From assembly GCA_017640665.1 (NCBI GenBank), contig JAEPQE010000003.1, positions 434,001 to 498,000 on the forward strand: a stretch of 64,000 bases of DNA. The letters run 5' to 3'. Within the stretch, counting starts at the first letter, position 1; the number at the start of each line of letters is the position of its first letter. The position numbers and the translations under genes are program-made. Of this stretch, positions 56,334 through 63,412 are shown piece after piece. The notes beneath the pieces were generated by a model that saw only the letters and a program-made list of their open reading frames with translations, was not told the origin of the DNA and searched no databases. This stretch comes from Balneolaceae bacterium (GTDB taxonomy: Bacteria; Bacteroidota; Rhodothermia; Balneolales; Balneolaceae).

Positions 56334-58826
56334 ATGAAATTTATCCTTAGGGTTTTACAGCCGCTTTTAAATTTAAATATTCGCTTCCCATTTCTGGTGT
56401 TACTTTTTTGTTTAAGTGTAGCGGCTATTAGTGGGTTTTATGCTTCCAATCTTAAAGTAGATACAGATATCGCAAATCTACTTCCCGAAACTCATCCGAA
56501 TGTATTGGCATTGGAGAAGCTTCAGGAAACCGTAGGTGGGGAAACAGAAATGCAAGTTGCAATCAAATCTCCCAGTTTTGAAGCCAATAAAGCTTTTGCT
56601 GAAGCACTCATTCCCAAAACTTTAGAGCTCTATTATTCGAGGTATCAGGACGTTTATTTTAAAAGAGCAGAATATCGGAAGAATACAGAAGTACTTAAAG
56701 ACAATGCCTTATACCTTGCAAGTAACAGTGAATTAGAAGACATCACCGATTGGCTTCAGGATGAGATACAGCAGGCAAAAGAAGAAGCAAATCCCTTCTA
56801 TTTTGATTTAGGTGAAGATGAAGAAGAGGAAGACAACAGGGCAGAAGGCTTTCAGGAGAGTTACGAAACGTTGGTGCCGCCTGAATATCCCATAAATGAA
56901 GATAGTACCATCATGGTACTTAAATTTTTCCCTACAGGTTCAAAAAGTGATATCAAATATCTGGAGGATATGTTTGTCGCTTACGATTCGCTAATTACGG
57001 CATTAAATCCTGCTTCTTTCCATCCTGATATGGAAGTCCAGTTTGGTGGCAGATTGAAAAGGCATCTTGAGGAGCTCACCTCCATCATGAGTGATGTAAT
57101 TGGCAGCTTTGCAACAGGTATTGGTAGTGTAATTGTATTGGTTATGCTGTACTTCTTCATTAAAAAATATCTGCACTATAGAAGAGGTAGAAGAGAAGAG
57201 AATGCCTACACGGTTTGGAGCCATTTCATCAGAATGCCCATTCCGGTTTTGATTATTGGAATTCCATTGCTGATAAGTTTACTGTGGACCTTTGGACTGA
57301 CTTATTTCTATCTGGGAGTGTTGAATACCATGACCTCCGTACTATTTGTGATTCTATTTGGGTTAGGGATTGATTATGGAATCCATTATTACGCCCGATA
57401 CATTGAGCTAAGGTCAGGTGGTATGAGTGTAGAAGAGGCTATTTATGCTACCAATGATAAAACAGGAGAAGCAATTCTGGTTAGTGCTTTCACAACAGCC
57501 TGCGCACTCTACATTTTAATGTTTGCTGATTTCAGAGGCTTCTCAGAATTTGGTTTTATATCAGGGACGGGAATCATGCTGGCACTTTTCACCATGTTAT
57601 ATGTGCTCCCTTCTTTATTGGTGATTTTTGAGCGTTTCAATTTGATCTTATTCAGTCATGATGAAGAGATTCATAATATTTCTCAAAAACGATATCCTTT
57701 TGCAAGAGGCATTGTACTAATCGGCTTGGTTATTTCTGCGGTTGTAGTTGCATATAGCGGAAATCTAAGCTTTCAGTACGATACCGGGAAATTAGAGCCT
57801 CGCTTCCCTGAATATGAGAAGTTCAGGGCAGTAGCCGGAAAGGTGGAAGACTCTGACAAGAGAAACCCTGCCTATATAATCGCTGATTCCAATGAAGAAG
57901 TAGAACTTTTAATGGAAAGGTTAAACGAGATTCAGGAGCAGGATACAACCTCGCCTACAATTTTAAGTGTTGAGTCTTTACAAGAGCGGTTTCCATCTAC
58001 TGAACAAGAAGAGCAAGCAAAGCTGGAATCCATCGCGAGAATACGGGAGCTACTTGATAATCAATATATACGCAGTAGTGATGATGAAGATTTGGAGAAA
58101 CTTCGCAGAGCTTCACAGACCCGCGAGCCTTTAACCATTGATCAGATTCCTGATTATTTAAAATCCCGTTTTATCACTAAAGATGGGGAAGTAGGGCGCT
58201 TTGTGATAATTTATCCATCAGTGGGATTATCAGACGGTCGTTTATCAATAGCCTTCAAAGATGATGTAGGCGAAATAAGGCTAGATAACGGCAAAACCTA
58301 TCATGCTGCAAGTACGAGTATAGTGGCGGCGTCTATGCTCGATTTAATGCGTACTGAAAGTCCGTACATGGTTGGAGCTACTTTTATCATAATTTACCTG
58401 TTCATGGTTTTTACTTTCCGATCTTTTCGCTGGTCGGTTATTTCGATGTTGCCAATCGCTATAGGGCTTTTATGGATGTTCGGCATCATGTTGATTTTTG
58501 ATCTTCAGTTTAACTTCTATAACCTTGTTGTGCTTCCCGCTATTTTAGGGATAGGAGTAGACAGCGGGGCACATCTTACCCACCGTTACCGGGCTGAAGG
58601 CAGGAACAGTATGTGGGTGGTGCTATCCAGTACAGGACAGCATATCGTTATGGGATCATTTACAACTATGCTAGGATTCGCCGGGCTGATTTTTGCGGCA
58701 CACCCAGGACTTCAATCCCTGGGAATAATGGCTGTGATAGGAATAGGGATGACCCTTCTTACCTCAATTACGTTCTTGCCTGCATTGATCCAATGGCTGG
58801 AAGACCGGGACTGGATTAGGTTCTAA
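56334..58826 (+). CDS. MMPL/RND-family exporter
   Basis: The 830-residue protein shows a repeated MMPL structure: one membrane helix at the N-terminus, a large periplasmic loop (about 40-245), five or six helices with LFVILFGLGIDYGIHYYARY and ISGTGIMLALFTML, then a second loop and second helix group with VVLPAILGIGVDSGAHLTHRY. The GxGxDY/DS motif is the proton-relay site. Related proteins export lipids, hopanoids or sterols. It stops within a 4-base overlap with the convergent beta-lactamase-fold gene. Confidence 0.9.
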   Translation: MKFILRVLQPLLNLNIRFPFLVLLFCLSVAAISGFYASNLKVDTDIANLLPETHPNVLALEKLQETVGGETEMQVAIKSPSFEANKAFAEALIPKTLELYYSRYQDVYFKRAEYRKNTEVLKDNALYLASNSELEDITDWLQDEIQQAKEEANPFYFDLGEDEEEEDNRAEGFQESYETLVPPEYPINEDSTIMVLKFFPTGSKSDIKYLEDMFVAYDSLITALNPASFHPDMEVQFGGRLKRHLEELTSIMSDVIGSFATGIGSVIVLVMLYFFIKKYLHYRRGRREENAYTVWSHFIRMPIPVLIIGIPLLISLLWTFGLTYFYLGVLNTMTSVLFVILFGLGIDYGIHYYARYIELRSGGMSVEEAIYATNDKTGEAILVSAFTTACALYILMFADFRGFSEFGFISGTGIMLALFTMLYVLPSLLVIFERFNLILFSHDEEIHNISQKRYPFARGIVLIGLVISAVVVAYSGNLSFQYDTGKLEPRFPEYEKFRAVAGKVEDSDKRNPAYIIADSNEEVELLMERLNEIQEQDTTSPTILSVESLQERFPSTEQEEQAKLESIARIRELLDNQYIRSSDDEDLEKLRRASQTREPLTIDQIPDYLKSRFITKDGEVGRFVIIYPSVGLSDGRLSIAFKDDVGEIRLDNGKTYHAASTSIVAASMLDLMRTESPYMVGATFIIIYLFMVFTFRSFRWSVISMLPIAIGLLWMFGIMLIFDLQFNFYNLVVLPAILGIGVDSGAHLTHRYRAEGRNSMWVVLSSTGQHIVMGSFTTMLGFAGLIFAAHPGLQSLGIMAVIGIGMTLLTSITFLPALIQWLEDRDWIRF

Positions 58827-59878
58827 TCCATTTCATAACTCGAAGCTGCTTTTTTCAAGATCTTAAGTCTTGTGGCAGTATTATTTGACCTTCGGTAAAT
58901 ATTATTCGTTTTGAATGCCACTACTACATCAATCTCAGGGAAAACAGTGATGCTTTGTCCCCACGCACCGGAAGCCATATACGCACCTTCGAATCTAGGA
59001 TCTCCGGTATTTTCCCAAAGCCACCACATATATCCGTAGCCTAAGTCCATCTCTCCGTTGTCTCTGGTATTGTTTATCACCTCCTCAGAGGTAGTATGTT
59101 GGGCAATCATTTCTTCTACCCAATCTTCGGATATAAGCTGATTTCCATTCCAGTTGCCATTATTTAGCATAAGAAGGCCAATTCGTGCCAAATCTCTGGC
59201 CGAAAACCACATGTGATATGCCTGAAATTTTGAGACGGATGTATCCCCGGATTTTCTTTGAAGACTTCGGTTCCAATCCTGCATTTGCAGAGGTTTTGCT
59301 AACTGGCTATCTATTTCGTCATAAATACTTTTCCCGGTTTCCTGCTCAAAAATATACCCTGCTAAATTGAAGTCGTAGTTGTTGTACAACCAGTAACTTC
59401 CGGGTTCTTTAGAATTCCTTTCGGGTGCAAATGCTCGTGAATCTCCTCCGTTTGACCCCGCCAGATAAATACCAGAACGCGCAGAAATAAGGTCTTTGAT
59501 AGTAGCTTGTTTTTCTAAGTCAGAAATTTCATTCACATCCGAAATTCTCAGGTCAGTGAGATTCTTATTCAAATCAATTGTACCGTTTTCGACATATTTA
59601 CCGTAAAGCATTGCAAGCACACTTTTTCGAACGGAAGCTATGTATGAATTATCCGTTATTTCTCCATAGTCATAAACGACTTTTCCCTTGTGCACGATAA
59701 CCAGTCCAGTGATATTCGTACTGTCAATTATGAATGCATTGAGCGTTCTGATTTTTGAGATATCCCAGCCATTGGTTTCATAGTTCTCGTTATAAGTCCA
59801 TTCTTCGGTAGGGAAATCCTGTGCGTTAAGGCTTACTATTGTCGCTAAGGCGAAGAGGAGAGAGAAGAGCTTTTTCAT
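58823..59878 (-). CDS. Serine hydrolase of the beta-lactamase/PBP-like (class C) type
   Basis: The 351-residue secreted protein has a signal peptide (cleaved after VSLNAQ). The SxxK motif is SVRK (Ser82, Lys85) in YIASVRKSVLAML, and the tyrosine motif is YNNYD. It has the general beta-lactamase fold used by class C enzymes, esterases and D-amino-acid peptidases; the actual activity cannot be told. A perfect palindrome (59944-59960) lies 65 bases upstream. The stop is shared in overlap with the MMPL gene (CTAA). Confidence 0.87.
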   Translation of the reverse strand: MKKLFSLLFALATIVSLNAQDFPTEEWTYNENYETNGWDISKIRTLNAFIIDSTNITGLVIVHKGKVVYDYGEITDNSYIASVRKSVLAMLYGKYVENGTIDLNKNLTDLRISDVNEISDLEKQATIKDLISARSGIYLAGSNGGDSRAFAPERNSKEPGSYWLYNNYDFNLAGYIFEQETGKSIYDEIDSQLAKPLQMQDWNRSLQRKSGDTSVSKFQAYHMWFSARDLARIGLLMLNNGNWNGNQLISEDWVEEMIAQHTTSEEVINNTRDNGEMDLGYGYMWWLWENTGDPRFEGAYMASGAWGQSITVFPEIDVVVAFKTNNIYRRSNNTATRLKILKKAASSYEMD

Positions 59879-59943
59879 AAGTATAGTTTGTTTGAAAATG
59901 ATAGTTGAATAAAACTGATTTCAAAGTAACTCACAAATCAATA

Positions 59944-59960
59944 GTATGTTAAAAACATAC
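59944..59960. promoter_or_regulatory. Perfect 17-base palindrome upstream of the serine hydrolase gene
   Basis: GTATGTT-AAA-AACATAC has 7-base perfect arms. It lies 65 bases upstream of the hydrolase ATG and 27 bases past the stop of the upstream MBL gene. It has no T tract, so an operator is more likely than a terminator; no regulator is known. Confidence 0.3.
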
Positions 59961-59986
59961 AAAGAAAGGGGCGGTTCGACTGCTTT

Positions 59987-60883
59987 TCACTTAATCTTTA
60001 TAGATTTCAAATGCTCTGGAATAATCACACGAATGTCGGGTGATAATTCCTTCACTTCGTTAACAAAAGGATCAACTTTAGCCTTTCTGGCTTGTTGCTG
60101 AGCCTCTTTATCATCGTATGGGACAGAGAAGTTATCCCAGTGAGTAGGAATCACTATTCCAGGATAGTTTGTAAGCGATAAAAGTCGCTCGGTATACTTA
60201 TATATGTTTAATCTGGAATTAGCTGATCCCGCCAGAAGTACATTCGGCGATAATCCTTGTATCTCTCTTTCAATAAAATTCATTGAGCCCATCGTCAGGA
60301 TTTCAGTATCATTTATTCTTAATAAGAACATCAGCGAGCCACCTTCTTTCATATCAGAGTATTTAACAGGTTGCGCCAACGGCTCTGTATATCTGGAGGA
60401 ATCAAAGTATCTTTTCTGACTTAATGGTGAATGGAGAGATGGTATAACTCTAACAGAAAAACTCTCAAATTGATAATCCTCACCTCCTTTAACGGTATAA
60501 AGATTATCGCGATCGATATCATAAGCCTTTAGAATATTCATCGTTGTTTCGGTACCTATGACTTTAGCCCCGGTCTTTTTTGCAATGTAAGGAACGTCCA
60601 TAAGATGATCGGGGTGCCCGTGATGAACGAGAATATAGTCGGCTTCTTTAATATGCTTATCTATCAGGTCGGTATCCGATACGGCTATGGAATCTCTTCG
60701 TTGACTATAATTCTTCCTTGTAATGTAAGGGTCTATTAATATGGTAACTTCATTAGTAACAACTTTCCAACCGGCAGCGCCCAGGTAGGTTAATTCCAAC
60801 TCACTTTCCTGGCTGGAAAGAGGGGTGTTTATTAGTACAAGTACTGCTAAAGTTAATAAGTAAGGAAGTTTTATAATCTTCAT
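59987..60883 (-). CDS. MBL-fold metal-dependent hydrolase (UlaG-like)
   Basis: The 298-residue protein has a signal peptide (ends TPLSSQ) and the metallo-beta-lactamase motif HxHxDH as H-G-H-P-D-H (His88, His90, Asp92, His93). Further ligands are likely in SLHSPLSQK and IPTHWDNFSVPY. The family includes UlaG-like lactonases and related hydrolases, but this exported form has no assignable substrate. It lies directly left of the cassette-like region and reads the same way. Confidence 0.85.
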   Translation of the reverse strand: MKIIKLPYLLTLAVLVLINTPLSSQESELELTYLGAAGWKVVTNEVTILIDPYITRKNYSQRRDSIAVSDTDLIDKHIKEADYILVHHGHPDHLMDVPYIAKKTGAKVIGTETTMNILKAYDIDRDNLYTVKGGEDYQFESFSVRVIPSLHSPLSQKRYFDSSRYTEPLAQPVKYSDMKEGGSLMFLLRINDTEILTMGSMNFIEREIQGLSPNVLLAGSANSRLNIYKYTERLLSLTNYPGIVIPTHWDNFSVPYDDKEAQQQARKAKVDPFVNEVKELSPDIRVIIPEHLKSIKIK

Positions 60884-60970
60884 AAGTAAATTTTGTGTGT
60901 GCGTGTGTCTAGTGTCAATGAAAATGAGTCTAAATCAAAGTATAAGTACGCTTTTAATGAAATTGAAAGC

Positions 60971-60996
60971 AAAAAAAGACAGCTAATTTCTTAGCT
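60971..60996 (-). terminator. Probable minus-strand terminator at the left end of the cassette region
   Basis: On the minus strand AGCTAA-GAAA-TTAGCT forms a 6-bp stem with a GAAA tetraloop, followed by GTC and seven T. It lies between the last cassette-like gene (stop at 61084) and the MBL gene (start 60883). The stem is short, so strength is uncertain. The rest of 60884-61083 holds a GT-rich tract near 60890 and no gene. Confidence 0.5.
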
Positions 60997-61083
60997 ACCT
61001 TTTCATGTAAGAAACCACTCAGAAGAATTAAGGAAGAAGCGAGAATAAGCAAGCACTTATAGCCATCGTTACCTGCAGTGATT

Positions 61084-61707
61084 TTATTTAAAATTTATTC
61101 TTAATAATTCAATCAGTTCGTTCGAGTCAATTGTATCTTCATCAAATAACCGTAGAGGCTCTCTAACTTTTGGATATTCATCCACAAATTCAATTCCGGC
61201 TATTTCTTTAAGGTCAAACTTATTCATCGCTTCAAGAAATGATTTTTGGTCAACACCCCAAAATTTTATGTATTTAGATTCGGGAACGAAAATTTCAATC
61301 AATTCAGAATCCGAGTGAAAAATCATTCCAATGTCAATAAATGTATCAGAAATAATTTCGCTCTCATATTTGGCAAGGAACTCAAGAGTTTGGTTTTTGT
61401 CAAAGTATTTTCCGAATTCGGGTTCACAATCTGAATGATTAAAAATTAATGAAATTTTATTTGGCAATTGTTGACTCAATTCAAGTATCAAATTCCAAAG
61501 TCTTGAGTTGTCAATATTTATTTCAGCGTAAAAGTTAAAAGCTAATTCTGAGTGTTCTGGGCTATTGTCTTTTGGTAGAATTTTGAATCCTTCCACAATT
61601 TTTGCTGTTTTCCGTAATTCAAGTCTTTCATTAACAGAGGAATTCACAGGAACTTCATCCATTTCTGGTGGGCGTAAGGTTATTGGAAGTTCTAAAGTGG
61701 GTTTCAT
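61084..61707 (-). CDS. Unassigned protein in the cassette-like array
   Basis: From the ATG at 61707 this 207-residue protein (a TTG four codons earlier is possible) has no recognised family. It is acidic, without a signal or membrane segment, with several short beta/alpha elements and a Glu-rich C-terminus (RLFDEDTIDSNELIELLR). Its size and position, with an attC-like repeat just upstream of the start, fit a mobile gene cassette, which typically carries unassigned small proteins. Confidence 0.65.
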   Translation of the reverse strand: MKPTLELPITLRPPEMDEVPVNSSVNERLELRKTAKIVEGFKILPKDNSPEHSELAFNFYAEINIDNSRLWNLILELSQQLPNKISLIFNHSDCEPEFGKYFDKNQTLEFLAKYESEIISDTFIDIGMIFHSDSELIEIFVPESKYIKFWGVDQKSFLEAMNKFDLKEIAGIEFVDEYPKVREPLRLFDEDTIDSNELIELLRINFK

Positions 61708-61716
61708 AATTACAGG

Positions 61717-61780
61717 CAACGTTTAGCAAATGAAGCGTAGCATCCCTTAGGGTGCTATGATTTGATCCATGGTGTTATAC
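61717..61780 (-). repeat. attC-like site 1
   Basis: Between the hydrolase-type gene (stop at 61782) and the unassigned gene (start 61707), on the minus strand, GTATAAC and later CGTTGCC flank a central ATCATAGCACCC-TAA-GGGATGCTACGC stem. Its centre is nearly the same as that of the site at 62632-62692, with one extra base unpaired in one arm as in attC hairpins. The outer arms pair poorly. Confidence 0.5.
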
Positions 61781-61781
61781 A

Positions 61782-62624
61782 CTATTTTAGTTTTTTTAGA
61801 AATGTTTCTAATTCATTTATAACCCATTCAGGTTCTCCAAGATGGATATAGTGCCCACTATTAGTAGTGTTTAATATTTTTACATTGGGTTTATCTTTTT
61901 TCCAATCTGAAAATTGCTCTTTCTTAATTTGAGCATTTTTCTTTGTTAGAAATGTACTCTCTTGGTAAGAGGCAAGAATGGTGATTGGAATGTCTGCAGG
62001 AAGTGGGTACTTTCTCATTATCTGATCAATGTCATAGACTTCTTTCCATTCGTTAAATACTCCGATACTATTTTTTTTGAAATTGTTGTCCCAGGCTGTT
62101 TTCATTGAATCTGCAGCTGTTTGGGGCATTTGATCGAAAACTTCCTCATAGATATATTCATTTGTTGGGTCGATTAAGAACAAGCCTGCAATTTTGGAAG
62201 GAAAAGACTGTTGATACTTTCTAACAATATGTCCTCCGAGAGAGTGTCCTACTAAAATTATAGGTCCTTCAATTTTATTTTGAGTGATTACATTGTCTAA
62301 GTCTGTTACTAAATTTTCAAGAGTTCTTGGACTATCTGTGACTGGTGATTGTCCTATTCCTTTTCTATCGTAAGAAATCGTTTTGTAGTTGTCAGAAATT
62401 TTTGATTGAATTTTATCCCAATTACTTAGAGGAGTTCCTAATCCAGATTCAAAAATGATAGTAGGGCTTCCAGTTCCTTTTACAAGGGTGTTAAATTTTA
62501 TTGTTTCGTCCTTTTCTATTTTATCCTCTGTTGCTAAATAATCATTTTGTGCATTTTTATCGCTTGCATTCATACACGATATAAGCGGGATAAACAGTAG
62601 AAGACTTAATTTAGATATTCTCAT
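61782..62624 (-). CDS. Alpha/beta-hydrolase lipoprotein in the cassette-like array
   Basis: The 280-residue product begins with a lipoprotein signal ending LISC (Cys17). The alpha/beta-hydrolase features are FESGLGTPLSNW (oxyanion region), YDRKGIGQSP, the nucleophile elbow GHSLGG with Ser128, FLIDPTNEY, and NSGHYIHL with the catalytic His. It is most like serine esterases or proline-iminopeptidase-like enzymes. Substrate unknown. It is flanked by attC-like repeats on both sides, so it may be a mobile cassette gene. Confidence 0.88.
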   Translation of the reverse strand: MRISKLSLLLFIPLISCMNASDKNAQNDYLATEDKIEKDETIKFNTLVKGTGSPTIIFESGLGTPLSNWDKIQSKISDNYKTISYDRKGIGQSPVTDSPRTLENLVTDLDNVITQNKIEGPIILVGHSLGGHIVRKYQQSFPSKIAGLFLIDPTNEYIYEEVFDQMPQTAADSMKTAWDNNFKKNSIGVFNEWKEVYDIDQIMRKYPLPADIPITILASYQESTFLTKKNAQIKKEQFSDWKKDKPNVKILNTTNSGHYIHLGEPEWVINELETFLKKLK

Positions 62625-62631
62625 AATTTTA

Positions 62632-62692
62632 TAACGCTTAGTATATGAAGCGTAGCATCCCGCAGGGTGCTATGATTTCATATACATTGTTA
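62632..62692 (-). repeat. attC-like site 2
   Basis: On the minus strand the 61-base site starts TAACAATG and ends AAGCGTTA, so TAAC pairs with GTTA. Inside, GTATATGAA pairs perfectly with TTCATATAC (62641-62649 and 62677-62685 on the plus strand), and TAGCACCC pairs with GGGATGCTA except for one extra A. Two paired arms, an unpaired spacer between them, and an extrahelical base are the features of an integron attC. The site begins in the TAA stop of the upstream gene. Confidence 0.6.
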
Positions 62693-63280
62693 GTTACTTT
62701 TATATTTTTCCTTCAATTCAGTCAACATCAACAGAATCTGATTTTTATCAATTCCTTTCGTTTTAGTCACTTTCCATTCATCCTTTTCTTCAATACTGGC
62801 ATACCAGCTTTGAATCTCGGAATTCTTGATTTGATATACCATTAAACTTCCCTGTCTATTTGTTTCTGAATTAGACGAAACCCAAATGCACAGTCCGTTA
62901 TTAGTTCTTCTTGAAATCAGATTGTTTCTATTATCAGTACTCCATTGAAATTTGTGAAGCGCTTCTCCAAATAGAGCATTATTTGTTCCCTTTTTTCTAT
63001 GTCCTGATTCCGATAACACTCGATTTGGGTTAAACGCAGGAACTGTAATTTCTTTATTCCAATATGGTTCAAGAACAAAAGGAATAGAAGGATGAGTTTT
63101 AGTATCGTATTTCAAAATCTGCTTTCCAGTATAATTGAGCCACTTATGGTCAAACCAGTTCTTAATTCTGACGATTGAAATTTCATCTGGATTAAAAGTC
63201 TTAATTAGATTGCTGATGATAGTGTCAATAATCTCCTTGAATCCTTCTGGGTCTGTATTATCAAATTCTATCTCAACCAT
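62690..63280 (-). CDS. Unassigned protein in the cassette-like array
   Basis: I do not recognise this 196-residue protein. It has no signal peptide or membrane segment. It contains DTIISNLIKTFNPDEISIVRIKNWFD, a Trp-rich middle (KFQWSTDNRNNLISRRTNNGLCIWVSS; key words FQWSTDN, CIWVSS) and ends KEKYKSN. Its TAA is part of the attC-like repeat that follows, an arrangement often seen in cassettes. The start is ATG at 63280. Confidence 0.68.
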   Translation of the reverse strand: MVEIEFDNTDPEGFKEIIDTIISNLIKTFNPDEISIVRIKNWFDHKWLNYTGKQILKYDTKTHPSIPFVLEPYWNKEITVPAFNPNRVLSESGHRKKGTNNALFGEALHKFQWSTDNRNNLISRRTNNGLCIWVSSNSETNRQGSLMVYQIKNSEIQSWYASIEEKDEWKVTKTKGIDKNQILLMLTELKEKYKSN

Positions 63281-63288
63281 TTTTTCAA

Positions 63289-63407
63289 GTGCAACGTCCA
63301 GATAAGCTCAGTGAGCATATTGTTTCAAATTGATTCTAAAGTTACTGTTTCGCACTGAAAATTGCTCATGGCTCTTTTTGCTCATTGAGCGTATCGCTTG
63401 TTAGCAG
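63289..63407 (-). repeat. attC-like site 3 (long form)
   Basis: On the minus strand it starts GCTGCTAACAAGCGATACGC after the TIR-gene stop and ends TATCTGGACGTTGCAC before the next start. TGCTCATTGAGCGTATC (63379-63395, plus strand) pairs with GATAAGCTCAGTGAGCA (63301-63317) at 15 of 17 positions. The middle is a 60-base variable stretch, as is usual in long attC sites. It is about 119 bases in all. Confidence 0.55.
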
Positions 63408-63412
63408 CTTTA

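Noticed and set aside
60890-60912. GT-rich tract as a microsatellite of interest
   Set aside because: It is only a few imperfect GTGT units, with no wider repeat.
61731-62661. The repeated GCGTAGCATCCC words as an ordinary REP-type repeat
   Set aside because: They occur only between same-strand genes, inside longer repeats with paired TAAC/GTT ends, so the attC reading explains more. REP remains the main alternative.
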